A stretch of DNA of 64,000 nt from Campylobacter ureolyticus ACS-301-V-Sch3b (GCF_000413435.1 NZ_KE340326.1:737216-801215); one strand, 5' to 3'; positions 1-14,587 are shown, counted from the stretch's first letter. Translations and numbers: made by a program. The notes: generated from the letters alone by a model not told the origin.

Positions 1-1
1 T

Positions 2-55
2 TTTGGCTATATTGTAGAGATTGAAAATTTTACATTAAAAGAATGTAAAGAATAA
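2..55 (+). CDS. Possible 3' end of an upstream gene (partial)
   Basis: Reading from base 2, seventeen codons are open and end in TAA at 53-55, giving a tail that finishes ...TLKECKE. The other two forward frames are closed by stops within 24 bases. This would be the C-terminus of a gene that starts before the window. The stretch is too short to identify and could be open by chance in such A+T-rich DNA. Confidence 0.35.
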   Translation, partial: FGYIVEIENFTLKECKE

Positions 56-81
56 TATAAATTAATAACAAAGGAGAAAAA

Positions 82-291
82 ATGGCAGTTGTTGATGTAA
101 ATGGAGTTGAGCTTCAAAGTGGAGATAACATAGTTGTTATTAAGGATTTAAAACTAAAAGGTTCTAAAAATAGTGTTAAGCAAGGTACTAAAGCAAAAAT
201 TCGCTTAACAAAAAATGAAAATGAGGTTGAGTGCAAACTTGATAAGCTTGGAACTGTTGTTTTAAAAACAGAATTTATAAGAAAAGCTTAA
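82..291 (+). CDS. PhnA/YjdM C-terminal domain protein
   Basis: The 69-residue product matches the C-terminal PhnA (YjdM) domain: it starts AVVDVNGVELQSGD and has the family's KDLKLKGS and LKTEFIRK segments. Full-length members are about 110 residues with an N-terminal zinc ribbon; this one has only the C-terminal domain. An AAGGAG ribosome-binding site lies just before the ATG. Despite the old alkylphosphonate name, the family's biochemical role is not established. It sits directly upstream of pglE, where pglD might have been expected in a pgl locus. Confidence 0.75.
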   Translation: MAVVDVNGVELQSGDNIVVIKDLKLKGSKNSVKQGTKAKIRLTKNENEVECKLDKLGTVVLKTEFIRKA

Positions 292-324
292 TGTTTTTGA
301 AGTAAAATAACAGTTTTATTTTAA

Positions 325-3223
<2,899 letters not shown>

Positions 3224-3226
3224 TAT

Positions 3227-4135
3227 TTGATAATTAGAGAAATTGAAGAATTTAAACTAACAAAGTCTAAAATAAAAGCCTATCTTAGTTATATTTTTAG
3301 TCAAAATTTACCAAATTTTAGTGAAGATATAGATGAAGAAAAAATCTTAAAAAGTTGTAAAAATATCTCAGATGAGCTTATGGGATACGATACTTTTTAT
3401 ATTTTAGATAAAAATGGCTATCAAATAAGTGATAATTTAGTTTTTTCTGCTAAGGGTATAAAAAACACTTTTAAAGGCGAGGATAAAAGCACTAAGTCAT
3501 ATTATAAAAAAGCTGTAAAAGAAAAAAGAGCTTATCTTTGTGAGCCATATCCTGGCACTTTTGATAGCAAGCTTAAAGTTACTATGGCAGTTCCTATTTA
3601 TTCGCAAGATAAAGAGCTTTTATATGTTGTTTGCTGTGATATTTTACTTGAAGATATTTTAAAGCTTATAAATCCAAGTTCTGTTGATAGTGCTTTTGGT
3701 AAAATTTCAAGACTTTCATACTTTATTATAAGTGTAACACTTTTTTGTGTAGCGGCAATTTTATTTTATTTTGGTGTAAAAAGTATAGTTGTTACAAATT
3801 TTAGCTTAAACGATACATCAAAAATATTTGAATCAACGATTTTATTAACTCTTTCTTTGGCTATATTGGACCTTATAAAAGCATATTTTGAGGAAGAAAT
3901 TTTAGGAAGACATGAAAAAAATAGCACAAATTCAAAAACTATGATAAAATTTTTATCATCAATTATCATAGCTCTTGCGATTGAAGCTTTGATGCTTGTG
4001 TTTAAATTTGCCATGACTTCACCAGATGAAATTATTTATCCAATCTGTTTGATAGTGGCAATCGCATTTTTAGTAGCTTCTTTGGGATTATATATTTACA
4101 TAACTAAAAAAAGTTATTTTTTAAAGACAAAATAA
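3227..4135 (+). CDS. pglG: PglG-like membrane protein with PDC/Cache sensor domain
   Basis: A 302-aa protein with a TTG start 15 bases after an AAAGGA site. Residues about 1-150 resemble a PDC/Cache sensor fold, with typical motifs such as [19 protein letters not shown] and [10 protein letters not shown]. About four membrane helices follow at 165-185, 200-220, 238-260 and 270-292. In C. jejuni the gene after pglF, pglG, encodes a membrane protein of the same size. Position and size support that name. No enzymatic role is known for PglG, and it appears dispensable for the glycan in C. jejuni. Confidence 0.72.
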   Translation: MIIREIEEFKLTKSKIKAYLSYIFSQNLPNFSEDIDEEKILKSCKNISDELMGYDTFYILDKNGYQISDNLVFSAKGIKNTFKGEDKSTKSYYKKAVKEKRAYLCEPYPGTFDSKLKVTMAVPIYSQDKELLYVVCCDILLEDILKLINPSSVDSAFGKISRLSYFIISVTLFCVAAILFYFGVKSIVVTNFSLNDTSKIFESTILLTLSLAILDLIKAYFEEEILGRHEKNSTNSKTMIKFLSSIIIALAIEALMLVFKFAMTSPDEIIYPICLIVAIAFLVASLGLYIYITKKSYFLKTK

Positions 4136-4154
4136 AAAAACAAAAGGAGATAAA

Positions 4155-4862
4155 ATGGAGATTTTCCCAGCAATTGATTTAAAAGAAGGCTACGTTGTAA
4201 GGCTTAGCAAGGGCGATATGAATAGTGCAAAAATTTACTCTAAAAACCCAAGCGATGAGGCCAAAAAATTTGAAGATTTTGGTGCAAAGTGGCTTCATAT
4301 AGTTGATTTAGATGGAGCTTTTGCAGGAAGAAGTATAAATTATAGAGTCATTGAAGAAATAGTAAAATCAACAAATTTAAAAATACAAGTAGGTGGCGGC
4401 ATAAGAGATGAAAAGGCAATTAAATTTTATGAGAATTTAGGAGTTGATAGATTTATATTAGGCTCAACTGCCTTAAATAATCCAGAACTTACAAAACAAT
4501 TAGCTAAAATTTATAAAATTGCAGTTGGAATAGATGCAAAAAATGGATTTGTGGCAGCACATGGCTGGGCAAAACAAAGTAAAGTTTTAGCTTTTGATTT
4601 AGCAGCTATTTATAAAGATAGTGAAGTTGATGCTATAATTTGTACTGATATAAACAAAGATGGAATGCTTGGTGGAGTAAATTTTGACTTTACCAAAGAA
4701 ATAGCCTTAAAAAGTGGAAAAAAGACTATTGCAAGTGGCGGAGTTTCTAGCATTGATGATATTGTAAAAGCAAAACAAATAGATGAAATTTATGGAGTAA
4801 TTGTAGGAAAAGCATATTACGAAGGTAAAATAAATTTAGAAAAAGCTTTTAAACTAAGCTAA
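4155..4862 (+). CDS. hisA: ProFAR isomerase HisA
   Basis: 1-(5-phosphoribosyl)-5-[(5-phosphoribosylamino)methylideneamino]imidazole-4-carboxamide isomerase, the fourth step of histidine synthesis, a cytosolic TIM barrel of 235 aa. The N-terminus [17 protein letters not shown] carries the catalytic aspartate. The GIDAKNG segment carries the second one, and [11 protein letters not shown] and [10 protein letters not shown] are the two phosphate-binding loops. It has an AAAGGAGA ribosome-binding site. It is not in a his operon here, since its neighbours are pglG and prmA. Confidence 0.95.
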   Translation: MEIFPAIDLKEGYVVRLSKGDMNSAKIYSKNPSDEAKKFEDFGAKWLHIVDLDGAFAGRSINYRVIEEIVKSTNLKIQVGGGIRDEKAIKFYENLGVDRFILGSTALNNPELTKQLAKIYKIAVGIDAKNGFVAAHGWAKQSKVLAFDLAAIYKDSEVDAIICTDINKDGMLGGVNFDFTKEIALKSGKKTIASGGVSSIDDIVKAKQIDEIYGVIVGKAYYEGKINLEKAFKLS

Positions 4863-4931
4863 ATTTGAACTATTTTTTTGTAAAATAATAATTTTCAAAT
4901 AAATATCAAATTTTACAAAATGAGGTAAAAA

Positions 4932-5759
4932 ATGAAAGAATTTTACTTTGAACTTATTGTTAGAAGCAATGCATTGGAATTTTTTAAAAATTTTGCTTTT
5001 GAAATGGGTGTTGATGCAGTTGAGTTTAAAGATGATTTTTTCATAATTCGTGATGAGGATAAAAGCTCTATAGATACTTTAAAATTTGCCTTTTTAGAGT
5101 ATAGAAAAAGCCTTGAAAAAGCTCTAAATTTAAAAATAGATTTAGAGTTAAAAGATGAAAAGAAAAAAAATATCGATTGGATAGATGAGTATAAAAAAGG
5201 TGTTCAACCAGTTGAAGTTGGTGAAATTTATATCCATCCAAGTTGGGAGAAACCAAAAGATAACAAATTAAATTTAATGATCGATCCAGCACTTGCTTTT
5301 GGCTCTGGTCATCATGAAAGCACCAATATGTGCTTAGCTCTTATTCAAAAATATAAAAATGGCTATAAATCAGCTTTAGATGTTGGATGTGGAAGTGGGA
5401 TTTTAAGTATAGCTTTATCAAAATTAGGACTTGAAGTAACTGCTTGCGATACTGATGCTCAGGCAGTTTTAGCAACTAAAGAAAACGCTTTGAAAAACGG
5501 TGTAGAATTATTTGAAATTTATACAGGAAGCGTTACAAACACAGATAAAACATATGATATTGTTGTAGCAAATATCATTGCTGATGTTATCATAGTGTTA
5601 AAAAATGATCTTATAAAATCTTTAAATAAAGGTGGGATTTTAATTTTATCAGGAATTTTGGAAAAATATTTTGATAAAATTAAAAAAGAATTTTGCCAAC
5701 TTGAGTTAGTTGAGAGTTTGCAAAAAAACGATTGGGTAAGTTTTGTATTTAAAAAATAA
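4932..5759 (+). CDS. prmA: Ribosomal protein L11 methyltransferase PrmA
   Basis: SAM-dependent methyltransferase of 275 aa that trimethylates ribosomal protein L11 in the family. The SAM-binding loop is [17 protein letters not shown] and the post-II motif is VVANIIADV. The preceding [17 protein letters not shown] matches PrmA's signature before motif I. It lies 17 bases before ftsH with an AGGTAAA site upstream. The prmA-ftsH order is also found beside the pgl genes in C. jejuni as I recall it. Confidence 0.93.
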   Translation: MKEFYFELIVRSNALEFFKNFAFEMGVDAVEFKDDFFIIRDEDKSSIDTLKFAFLEYRKSLEKALNLKIDLELKDEKKKNIDWIDEYKKGVQPVEVGEIYIHPSWEKPKDNKLNLMIDPALAFGSGHHESTNMCLALIQKYKNGYKSALDVGCGSGILSIALSKLGLEVTACDTDAQAVLATKENALKNGVELFEIYTGSVTNTDKTYDIVVANIIADVIIVLKNDLIKSLNKGGILILSGILEKYFDKIKKEFCQLELVESLQKNDWVSFVFKK

Positions 5760-5776
5760 ATTTAAAAGGATTAAAT

Positions 5777-7717
5777 TTGAATAATAACTTAAAAAATAAT
5801 AACCAAAATGATCAAAACAATAAAAACAGCAATTTTTTTAATCAAAATCCTATAATTGTGTTTTTAATTTTTGCAGTTTTGATTATAGCGGTATTTAGAT
5901 CTATGTCGCCAGACATTGGTATGGACGGCTCAAAAACAACGAGAAATGTTCCTTATTCTGAACTTAAAAGCTTAATAACCAATAAGCAAATTTCAAAAGT
6001 TTATATTGGTCAAAGCACTATAAAAGCAGATGGTGGAAATGTGCTTTATACTGCTAAAAAAGTGCAAGATCCAAACCTTACAGCTACACTTGATGAAAAT
6101 GAAATTCCTTATGGAGCTTTTAATGAGTCAAATGTTTTAACCGATATTTTATTTACTTGGGTTATACCAATTTTTATTTTCTTTGGAATTTGGATGTTTT
6201 TGGTAAGCAGAATGCAAAAAAATGTAGGTGGTGGAATTTTAGGAATTGGAAGTAGTAAAAAGCTTGTTAATTCTGAAAAACCAAAGGTAAAATTTGATGA
6301 TGTTGCAGGCGTTGAAGAGGCAAAAGAAGAAGTTCAAGAAATTGTGGATTATTTAAAAAGTCCTGATAAATACTTGCGCCTTGGAGCAAAAATTCCAAAA
6401 GGAATTTTACTTGTAGGACCTCCAGGAACTGGTAAAACACTTTTAGCTAGAGCTGTTGCAGGGGAGGCTGATGTGCCGTTTTTTAGTATTTCAGCATCAA
6501 GCTTTATAGAAATGTTTGTTGGAGTTGGAGCAAGTAGGGTAAGAGATTTGTTTGAAAATGCTAAAAAAGAGGCACCATCTATTGTATTTATAGATGAGAT
6601 TGATGCTATTGGAAAAAGTAGATCAAGTGCTCCAATGGGGGGGAATGATGAAAGAGAACAGACTTTAAATCAGCTTTTATCTGAAATGGATGGATTTGAT
6701 GCTGATAAATCTCCTGTTATTGTGATGGCTGCAACAAATAGACCTGAGATTTTAGATCCAGCACTTTTAAGACCTGGTAGATTTGATAGACAAGTTTTAG
6801 TTGATAGACCTGATTTCAAAGGTAGAATTGATATTTTAAAAATTCACATGAAAGATGTAAAATTTGCTGATGATATTGATATTGAAGAGATTGCTAGACT
6901 TACAACAGGACTTGCTGGAGCTGATTTGGAAAATATCGTAAATGAAGCCGCTCTTTTAGCTGGACGTGAGTCTAAAAGAGCTGTTGAACAAGAGGATTTA
7001 GTTGAGGCAGTTGAAAGAAGTATAGCAGGACTAGAAAAAAAATCACGCCGAGTTAATCCAAAAGAAAAAAGAATTGTTGCTTATCATGAATGCGGGCATG
7101 CGCTTATTGCAGAGGTTACAAAAGGGGCTAAAAAAGTTACAAAAGTCTCAATCATCCCAAGAGGACTTTCAGCTTTAGGATATACTTTAAACACACCTGA
7201 AGAGAACAAATTTCTTATGCAATATCATGAGCTAATTGCAGAAGTTGATGTTCTTTTGGGAGGGCGCGCTGCTGAAAAAGTATTTATAAAAGAGATTTCA
7301 ACTGGTGCAAGTAATGATCTTGAAAGAGCAACTGATATTTTAAAAGCCATGGTTTCAATGTATGGAATGAGTGAAGTTGCAGGGCTTATGGTTTTAGAAA
7401 AGCAAAGAAACACTTTCCTTGGTGGACAAAGCGTAAAAGATTATAGTGAAAAAACAGCTCAAAAGCTTGATGAAAGTATAAAAGAAATGCTTTCAAAAAG
7501 ATTTGATGAGGTTGTAAAAACTATGGAGCTTTATTCTGGTGCGATTGAAAACATGGTAGCTGAGCTTTACAAGTCAGAAACAATTGAAGGTGCTAAAGTT
7601 AGAGAAATAATCTCTAAATTTGAAGAAGAAAACAATCTTGTATCAAGACTTTCAGAAGTTGATGAAGATGATGAGCTAAAAGATATAAAAGAGGCTAAAG
7701 AAAAACAAAGTCACTAA
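5777..7717 (+). CDS. ftsH: ATP-dependent zinc metalloprotease FtsH
   Basis: Membrane-bound AAA+ protease of 646 aa, degrading misfolded membrane proteins and selected regulators. It has a TTG start after AAAAGGA. There are membrane helices near residues 27-46 and 130-150 with a periplasmic domain between. The AAA module follows with Walker A GPPGTGKT and Walker [12 protein letters not shown]. The zinc-protease motif HECGH is at about 437-441. The asparagine-rich N-terminus ([16 protein letters not shown]) is low complexity and cytoplasmic. The gene ends inside a strong terminator. Confidence 0.97.
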   Translation: MNNNLKNNNQNDQNNKNSNFFNQNPIIVFLIFAVLIIAVFRSMSPDIGMDGSKTTRNVPYSELKSLITNKQISKVYIGQSTIKADGGNVLYTAKKVQDPNLTATLDENEIPYGAFNESNVLTDILFTWVIPIFIFFGIWMFLVSRMQKNVGGGILGIGSSKKLVNSEKPKVKFDDVAGVEEAKEEVQEIVDYLKSPDKYLRLGAKIPKGILLVGPPGTGKTLLARAVAGEADVPFFSISASSFIEMFVGVGASRVRDLFENAKKEAPSIVFIDEIDAIGKSRSSAPMGGNDEREQTLNQLLSEMDGFDADKSPVIVMAATNRPEILDPALLRPGRFDRQVLVDRPDFKGRIDILKIHMKDVKFADDIDIEEIARLTTGLAGADLENIVNEAALLAGRESKRAVEQEDLVEAVERSIAGLEKKSRRVNPKEKRIVAYHECGHALIAEVTKGAKKVTKVSIIPRGLSALGYTLNTPEENKFLMQYHELIAEVDVLLGGRAAEKVFIKEISTGASNDLERATDILKAMVSMYGMSEVAGLMVLEKQRNTFLGGQSVKDYSEKTAQKLDESIKEMLSKRFDEVVKTMELYSGAIENMVAELYKSETIEGAKVREIISKFEEENNLVSRLSEVDEDDELKDIKEAKEKQSH

Positions 7718-7752
7718 ACTTTACCGAGAATTTCTCGGTAAAGTTTATTTTT
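7717..7752 (+). terminator. Rho-independent terminator after ftsH
   Basis: Fourteen bases, AACTTTACCGAGAA, are repeated as an exact inverted copy at 7732-7745 and followed by TATTTTTA. The hairpin begins at the last base of the ftsH stop codon. It separates the pgl-hisA-prmA-ftsH group from the leuA region. Confidence 0.9.
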
Positions 7753-7761
7753 ATAAAATCC

Positions 7762-7790
7762 TTGCAAAAAAGAACTAAATGCAGTATAAT
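7762..7790 (+). promoter_or_regulatory. Sigma-70 promoter of the leu leader and leuA
   Basis: TTGCAA at 7762-7767 and TATAAT at 7785-7790 are separated by exactly 17 bases. Transcription would begin near 7797, about 25 bases before the leader peptide start. There is no other gene between here and leuA, so this promoter should serve both. Confidence 0.7.
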
Positions 7791-7820
7791 CAATAAATTT
7801 TATTTATAAAAGGAGCAAGG

Positions 7821-7904
7821 ATGAATTTCAAACAAAATGCATTCAAAAAATTTCAAACATTTCACACTGATTTTAATACCCTACTGCTTCTTATTCTCAT
7901 TTAA
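7821..7904 (+). CDS. LeuL-type leader peptide, 27 aa
   Basis: A short open frame with a strong AGGAG site nine bases before its ATG (AAAAGGAGCAAGG ATG). The peptide ends TLLLLILI. Five leucine codons occur within six positions (CTA CTG CTT CTT ATT CTC), including CTA, CTG and CTC, which are uncommon in this A+T-rich genome that prefers TTA and CTT. It precedes leuA by 83 bases. This is the design of an amino-acid-sensing leader peptide: ribosomes stalling at leucine codons would signal leucine shortage. No G+C-rich attenuator hairpin is obvious between it and leuA, so the mechanism may not be classical termination. Confidence 0.75.
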   Translation: MNFKQNAFKKFQTFHTDFNTLLLLILI

Positions 7905-7987
7905 AAAATTTTCTATATTTTTACAATTTAATTTTGTTGCTAAATTTTAGCTCTTTAATACCATAATAACTAAAAAAAGGATAAAAA

Positions 7988-9499
7988 ATGGATAATAAAA
8001 TAATTATATTTGATACCACACTAAGAGATGGCGAGCAAAGCCCTGGGGCTTCTATGAATACTGAAGAGAAGTTAAGATTAGCATTGCAGCTTGAGAAATT
8101 GGGCGTAGATGTTATTGAGGCAGGTTTTGCTGCTGCAAGTCCAGGGGACTATGATGCAATAGAAAAAATTGCTCAATCAGTTAATAAAATAAATGTTTGT
8201 TCTTTAGCAAGAGCTGTTGAAAGCGATATAAAAGCAGCAGGCATGGCTGTAAATCCAGCTAAAAATAAAAGAATTCACACTTTCATCGCCACAAGCCCAA
8301 TTCATATGGAATTTAAACTTAAAAAAACACCAAGCGAAGTTATAAAAATCGCACAAAATGCCGTAAAGTATGCCAAGACTTTCACAGATGATGTAGAGTT
8401 TAGTTGTGAAGATGCGGGAAGAAGTGAAATAAGTTTTTTAAAAGAGATTGTTGATGCGGCTATTGAAGCAGGTGCAACCATTATAAATTTACCAGATACT
8501 GTTGGATATAGGCTTCCAAATGAAATTTATAATTTTATAAAAATAATGAGTGATTATGTTGCAAATAAAGCCATTATTTCAGTTCATAATCACAACGACT
8601 TAGGACTTGCTACTGCAAATAGTTTATTTGGAGTAATGGCTGGAGCTAGGCAAGTAGAGTGCACAATTAATGGAATTGGTGAAAGAGCTGGAAATGCTGC
8701 ACTTGAAGAGATAGTCATGGCCATAAAAACTAGAAAAGATGAGTTTAAGGGACTTTATACAGATATAGTTTGCAAAGAAATTTATAAAACTAGTCGTTTA
8801 GTTTCTTCAATAACTGGAATGGAGCCACAAGCAAATAAATCAATTGTTGGTAAAAATGCATTCTTACATGAAAGCGGAATTCATCAAGATGGTGTTTTAA
8901 AGCATCCTGAAACCTATGAGATTATAAAAGCAAGTGACATTGGTCTTGAAAATGATAATATAGTGCTTGGAAAACACTCAGGAAGACATGCTGTAAAAAG
9001 CAAGCTTGAGGCTCTTGGATTTGAATTAAATGATGATGAGCTAAATGCAGCGTTTGAGAGATTTAAAATTTTAGCCGATCAAAAAAAAGATATTTTTGAT
9101 GATGATTTAAGGGCTTTAATAACTGATGAGATGATAAAAATACCTGAAGTTTTTGAAGTTATAACACTAAGTTCAAACTCATGCAATAAAGGACACTCAA
9201 GTGCAAGCATTACAATAAGAAATAAAGATAAAATAATAAGCGATTCAGCTCTTGGAAATGGCTCTGTGGATTCTATCTTTAAAGTAGTTGATAGGATTTC
9301 AAACATTAATGGTGTTTTAAAAGATTATCAAGTAAAAGCAGTAAGTAGTGGAAAAGATGCTATGGCAAAAGCAACTGTAAAAGTTCAGTTTGAAGATAAA
9401 AAAGCTGTTTTGGGAAGTGGGCTTGATGTTGATACTATGCTTGCTAGCGCAAAAGCCTATGTTGCTGCACTAAACAGCTATTTTAATTTAAAAAAATAA
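7988..9499 (+). CDS. leuA: 2-isopropylmalate synthase LeuA
   Basis: First committed enzyme of leucine synthesis, condensing acetyl-CoA with 2-ketoisovalerate; 503 aa, the usual length for the form with a regulatory domain. The catalytic HMGL-like barrel begins [15 protein letters not shown] and has the metal-binding HNHNDLGLA. The C-terminal part (from about 385) is the LeuA dimer/allosteric domain that normally binds leucine for feedback inhibition. Upstream lies a leucine-rich leader peptide, so both transcript-level and enzyme-level control are likely. leuB, leuC and leuD are not adjacent. Confidence 0.95.
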   Translation: MDNKIIIFDTTLRDGEQSPGASMNTEEKLRLALQLEKLGVDVIEAGFAAASPGDYDAIEKIAQSVNKINVCSLARAVESDIKAAGMAVNPAKNKRIHTFIATSPIHMEFKLKKTPSEVIKIAQNAVKYAKTFTDDVEFSCEDAGRSEISFLKEIVDAAIEAGATIINLPDTVGYRLPNEIYNFIKIMSDYVANKAIISVHNHNDLGLATANSLFGVMAGARQVECTINGIGERAGNAALEEIVMAIKTRKDEFKGLYTDIVCKEIYKTSRLVSSITGMEPQANKSIVGKNAFLHESGIHQDGVLKHPETYEIIKASDIGLENDNIVLGKHSGRHAVKSKLEALGFELNDDELNAAFERFKILADQKKDIFDDDLRALITDEMIKIPEVFEVITLSSNSCNKGHSSASITIRNKDKIISDSALGNGSVDSIFKVVDRISNINGVLKDYQVKAVSSGKDAMAKATVKVQFEDKKAVLGSGLDVDTMLASAKAYVAALNSYFNLKK

Positions 9500-9500
9500 T

Positions 9501-9526
9501 TAAAACCTCTAAAATTAGGGGTTTTA
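9501..9526 (+). terminator. Weak hairpin after leuA
   Basis: TAAAACCTCTA pairs with TAGGGGTTTTA (one G-T pair) just after the leuA stop. The following run is AAGTATTAAATTTT, without a clean T tract, so termination may be partial and allow read-through into the transporter gene. Confidence 0.5.
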
Positions 9527-9568
9527 AAGTATTAAATTTTCTTAGAAATTTTTAATAAAGGTTAAAAG

Positions 9569-10498
9569 ATGTTAAAAAACATAAGTTTGTTTGTTTCAAA
9601 GCAATTGGCTATTTTAGTTGTGCTTGCTACACTATTTTCACTCTATTATCCACAAGTTGGATCAAGCTTAGTTAAAACATCGTGGGTAGTTTATATTTTA
9701 GGCATTATAATGTTTGGTATGGGGCTTAATGTAAAGGCAAGTGATTTTAAAGAGCTTTTTATAAGACCAAAATTTGTTTTAATTGGCATTGGCGCGCAGT
9801 TTATAATAATGCCATTAATTGCCTATGTTTTGGTAAAAGGGTTTAATCTCCCCCTTGGTCTTGCAATTGGTGTTGTTCTTGTTGGAACCTGTCCTGGTGG
9901 AACAAGTTCAAATGTTATTACATACTTAAGTAAAGGCGATGTGGCTCTATCTGTTGGGATTACAAGTTGCACGACACTACTAGCTCCTTTTATGACGCCT
10001 ATTTTAACAAAACTATTAATCGGTCAAAGTATAGATGTAAATGTAATAGCTATGTTTTTAAGTGTTGTTAAGGTTGTGATTGTTCCTATTGTGCTTGGAA
10101 TTTTAGCACATAGATTTTTACCAAAAATAGCTGGAATTTTAAAAGATGTTTTACCTATGATCTCAACCCTTGGAATAGTGGCAATTGTCATAGCTGTAGT
10201 TAGCGTAAGTGCTGAAAAAATAATAGCAAATTTAGGAATTATAGTTTTAGTAGTTGTTTGTCACAATCTATTTGGGTATCTGTTTGGCTTTTTAGTTGGC
10301 AAGTCAGTTACAAAAGATATGGCAAAGATAAAGGCTCTATCAGTTGAAGTAGGTATGCAAAACTCAGGTCTAGCAACATCTTTAGCTTTAACTCATTTTG
10401 CCACCCAGCCACTTGCCGCAGTTCCTGGAGCGCTATTTAGTGTATGGCACAATATTTCAGGTGGAATACTAGCCTCTATTTTTGCAAGGATTAAATAA
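9569..10498 (+). CDS. Bile acid:sodium symporter (BASS) family transporter
   Basis: A 309-aa polytopic membrane protein with about nine or ten helices. The segment GIIMFGMGLNVKASDF and the glycine-rich TCPGGTSSNVITYLSKGDVALSV are hallmarks of the SBF/BASS family. The second contains the conserved sodium-site region. Characterised bacterial members of this branch move organic anions such as pantoate, but substrate cannot be read from the sequence. Being downstream of leuA hints at, but does not show, a keto-acid-related substrate. The reading frame ends before a strong bidirectional terminator. Confidence 0.85.
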   Translation: MLKNISLFVSKQLAILVVLATLFSLYYPQVGSSLVKTSWVVYILGIIMFGMGLNVKASDFKELFIRPKFVLIGIGAQFIIMPLIAYVLVKGFNLPLGLAIGVVLVGTCPGGTSSNVITYLSKGDVALSVGITSCTTLLAPFMTPILTKLLIGQSIDVNVIAMFLSVVKVVIVPIVLGILAHRFLPKIAGILKDVLPMISTLGIVAIVIAVVSVSAEKIIANLGIIVLVVVCHNLFGYLFGFLVGKSVTKDMAKIKALSVEVGMQNSGLATSLALTHFATQPLAAVPGALFSVWHNISGGILASIFARIK

Positions 10499-10527
10499 AT
10501 TTTACGCCTAAAAAAGGAGTGAAATTT

Positions 10528-10560
10528 AAAGTGCTTTAAATTTGTAAAGCACTTTTTGTT

Positions 10561-10563
<3 letters not shown>
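10528..10563. terminator. Bidirectional terminator between the BASS transporter and serS
   Basis: AAAGTGCTTTA at 10528-10538 pairs with TAAAGCACTTT at 10545-10555 around a six-base loop. It is followed by TTTTTGTTTT on the plus strand. The two genes converge here, so it can end transcription from both sides. Confidence 0.85.
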
Positions 10564-11874
<1,311 letters not shown>

Positions 11875-12564
11875 TTATTTTTTAATATTTTGAAATCTTT
11901 GAATAATTCCAACTATTTTATCTAAATCTTTTTTAGAATATGGTGCTGAAATAGTTATTTTCATGTTATTTGAGTTGTCTATTAGCTCATACCATGATTT
12001 TACTTTTTTTATGGTTATATCTTTTAAATTCATAGTGTAATTTTTTTTGTAAAATCCAAACTCCATGCTTTTCGTAATTTTACCCTTATAAATAGTTATT
12101 TCTTTATTCGCTAAAAGTGAAATTGGAAAAAACATTACCCCTATAAGTATAATAGCCTTAATAAATCTTTTGTATTCTTCTTTTTCAGGCGTTAGTTTTA
12201 AAAATCCATTTTCGCATTTTGGATCATTTTTATCTAGACATTTTATTTGTATTTCACCCTCGTATGAGTAAATTCTGCCATGTTTCGAGTCTAAATTTCT
12301 AAGTGTTGCACCATAAAATTGATATTTTTGTGTTTCTAAAATTAATTTTATATATTTATCATGATAAATTCTAGGAGGTTCAGTGATTGTATCATAAATA
12401 GCATAGGTAAAAAGTATAAAAATAAAAAGCGAAAGCGAATAAGAAAAAATTTTTATTGGATAAAAAATTAACTTTGTGCCTTTTACTTTCCTAAAAGACA
12501 CAAAATAAAACAAAAAAAGACCAAATATAACTGTGACGAAAATTAAAATTAATAAAACTCGCAT
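11875..12564 (-). CDS. Membrane protein of unknown function
   Basis: A 229-aa protein that I do not recognise. Hydrophobic helices are visible at about residues 3-24, 37-57 and 136-152. A hydrophilic middle section carries two cysteines (CLDKNDPKC). The C-terminal 75 residues (ITIYKGKITKS onward) alternate beta-like strands and a final helix, reminiscent of a small PH-like membrane-adjacent domain. That resemblance is only a guess. It lies between the CopD-like gene and serS on the same strand. Confidence 0.6.
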   Translation of the reverse strand: MRVLLILIFVTVIFGLFLFYFVSFRKVKGTKLIFYPIKIFSYSLSLFIFILFTYAIYDTITEPPRIYHDKYIKLILETQKYQFYGATLRNLDSKHGRIYSYEGEIQIKCLDKNDPKCENGFLKLTPEKEEYKRFIKAIILIGVMFFPISLLANKEITIYKGKITKSMEFGFYKKNYTMNLKDITIKKVKSWYELIDNSNNMKITISAPYSKKDLDKIVGIIQRFQNIKK

Positions 12565-12588
12565 CTAAATTTAAAACTCATCAAATTT

Positions 12589-13032
12589 TTATCCTGCATA
12601 TTGAAAATATACAGCTAAAAAAACGATAAATGCCGATAAAATAAGCGCTAAAGGATGTATATCTCCAAGTGGGCTAGGGCGTTTAAAGATGAATTTACAA
12701 CTTAAATTTGTAGCAACTGCGATAAAAATAACAAATGCTAAAAGCACTTTTATCATAAAAAATATCTGTAAATTCGAGTTAAAGTATCCACCAGCGTTGC
12801 TTCCAACCCATCTTGTCATCATAAGTCCACCAGTTAAAAGTAGCAGTAAAACACAAAATGGCATTATTTTCACTCCACTTGAAGTGATAGCTTTTTTCAT
12901 TTTTTCACCAGTTTGATTATCAACTTTTTTTAAAGCCATTTTAAAAACAACAACATCAAAAAATAGATATCCCACGAAAATTATCGCACAAAATAGATGA
13001 ATAATTCTAGCGTATTCATATACTCCCATCAT
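12589..13032 (-). CDS. CopD-like four-helix membrane protein
   Basis: A 147-aa protein with four predicted membrane helices. Histidines in the first helix (ARIIHLFCAIIFVGYLFFDVV) and last helix (IHPLALILSAFIVF) are placed as haem or copper ligands would be in CopD-like/DUF2269-type proteins. A second copy with the same architecture and the shared motif FNSNLQIF lies at 52682-53113. It has an AGGAGA ribosome-binding site. The exact substrate or cofactor is not known. Confidence 0.65.
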   Translation of the reverse strand: MMGVYEYARIIHLFCAIIFVGYLFFDVVVFKMALKKVDNQTGEKMKKAITSSGVKIMPFCVLLLLLTGGLMMTRWVGSNAGGYFNSNLQIFFMIKVLLAFVIFIAVATNLSCKFIFKRPSPLGDIHPLALILSAFIVFLAVYFQYAG

Positions 13033-13085
13033 TTCTCCTAAATTTTAAGTTAAAGTCAAAATTATAATAAACTTTTATAAATGTT

Positions 13086-14057
13086 TTATCTATAAATTCC
13101 ACAAATTTTTCTAATTTTTTGCATATTTTTTTCTGCTACGGCTTTTGCTTTTTTTGCCCCATCATCTAAAATTTCAAAAACTTCATCTTTATGGTTCATA
13201 AAATAGTCAAATTTCTCTCTTGCATCTTTAAAATAGTCCCAAATGACTTCATTTAGATACATTTTAAAGTGCCCATAACCCTCGCCACCTTTTTCATATC
13301 TTTTTTGCAAGGCAAGTTTTTCATCTTCATTTAAAAACAGCTCAGCAATTTTATAAACATTGCAATCTCTCCACTCTTTTGGCTCTTCTAAGGCAGTACT
13401 ATCAGTTACGATGCTTGAAATTTGCTTTTTTAAGGTTTTGGCATCGCTAAAAATATCAATTGTATTTTTATAGCTTTTACTCATTTTAGCCCCATCAGTG
13501 CCTGGAACTGTGGCTAAGTTTTCTTCAACTTTTGCTTGTGGCAATGTAAAAATCTCACCGTGAGCGTTGTTAAATTTAAGAGCTATATCTCTTGCTATTT
13601 CAACATGTTGAATCTGATCTTTTCCAACTGGTACAAAATCAGCACTATAGAGTAAAATATCGGCTGCCATTAAAACAGGATAACTAAAGAGATCATGTTT
13701 TGTATCAAAGCCTTTTGCAATCTTATCTTTATATGCATGAGAGCGCTCAAGCAGTCCCATCGGTGTATAAGCGCTTAATATCCAGTAAAGTTCAAGCACC
13801 TCTTTTACATCACTTTGAACCCAAAATATGCTTTTTTTAGGATCAATCCCAAGAGCTAAAAAAGCACACGCTGCTTCGTAAGTGTTATCGCTAAGTTTGT
13901 GTGCATCGCTTACACTTGTCATTGCGTGGTAATTTGCGATAAACATAAACATCTTGCTATCGCCTAAATTTTGCTTTTCTACCATCGGTTTTATACTTGC
14001 GAAATAGTTGCCTAAATGAAGTTTTCCTGATGGTTGAAGTCCGGTTAGTGTTATCAA
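13086..14057 (-). CDS. trpS: Tryptophanyl-tRNA synthetase
   Basis: Class I aminoacyl-tRNA synthetase, 323 aa, a normal length. The HIGH-type motif is PSGKLHLGNYFAS at residues about 9-21 and the KMSKS loop is AKMSKSYKNTIDIF. The start overlaps the aroK stop by 4 bases, so expression is likely coupled to aroK and der. Confidence 0.96.
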   Translation of the reverse strand: MITLTGLQPSGKLHLGNYFASIKPMVEKQNLGDSKMFMFIANYHAMTSVSDAHKLSDNTYEAACAFLALGIDPKKSIFWVQSDVKEVLELYWILSAYTPMGLLERSHAYKDKIAKGFDTKHDLFSYPVLMAADILLYSADFVPVGKDQIQHVEIARDIALKFNNAHGEIFTLPQAKVEENLATVPGTDGAKMSKSYKNTIDIFSDAKTLKKQISSIVTDSTALEEPKEWRDCNVYKIAELFLNEDEKLALQKRYEKGGEGYGHFKMYLNEVIWDYFKDAREKFDYFMNHKDEVFEILDDGAKKAKAVAEKNMQKIRKICGIYR

Positions 14058-14587
14058 ATTTTATCCTTTATTAATTCTTTAATTTTTATAGCTACCATTT
14101 TTGGGGATCTGCCACTTACATCCACTATCAAATCAGCCACTTTTTCATACTCATCTTCTCTTTTATCAAAAAGCTTTTTTGCCTCATTTAAGTCTTTAAG
14201 AAGTGGTCTTTTGGCTAGTTTTTTTGTAGCATTTGGAGAGTTTTTTATCCTATTTATTATGCCCTCAAAGTCTGATTTTAGGTAGATAATAGTTCCAAGT
14301 TTCTTTAAATTTGGCACTTTGTAAAATCCCCCGCCTGTTGAGATAATGGCATTATCAACATTTTTTTCTATAAATTTAGCCAATTTTTTCTCTATTTTTC
14401 TAAACTCATCTTCGCCATGTTTTGCAAAAATTTCTTTTATTTTTAAGTTATACGCACTCTCTATCAAATCATCAGAGTCTAGTGGAAAAAGTCCAGTTTC
14501 TTTATATAGCGCTCTTGCGATAGTTCCCTTGCCAACGCCCATAAAGCCAATTAAAACGATATTATTTTTTCTCTTCATCGTTTTCAT
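14054..14587 (-). CDS. aroK: Shikimate kinase
   Basis: Phosphorylates shikimate in aromatic amino acid synthesis; 177 aa. The P-loop [14 protein letters not shown] lies near residue 14, and STGGGFYK is the shikimate-binding glycine-rich motif. [26 protein letters not shown] covers the lid and adenine-binding region. Two start codons are possible (14587 or 14578); both overlap the 3' end of der, by 26 or 17 bases, with a different frame. The gene is followed directly by trpS with a 4-base overlap. Confidence 0.93.
   Translation of the reverse strand: MKTMKRKNNIVLIGFMGVGKGTIARALYKETGLFPLDSDDLIESAYNLKIKEIFAKHGEDEFRKIEKKLAKFIEKNVDNAIISTGGGFYKVPNLKKLGTIIYLKSDFEGIINRIKNSPNATKKLAKRPLLKDLNEAKKLFDKREDEYEKVADLIVDVSGRSPKMVAIKIKELIKDKI

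Noticed and set aside
7905..7987. Classical attenuator terminator between the leader peptide and leuA
   Set aside because: I looked for a G+C-rich stem with a T-run and found only weak A/T pairing, so no attenuator is claimed.
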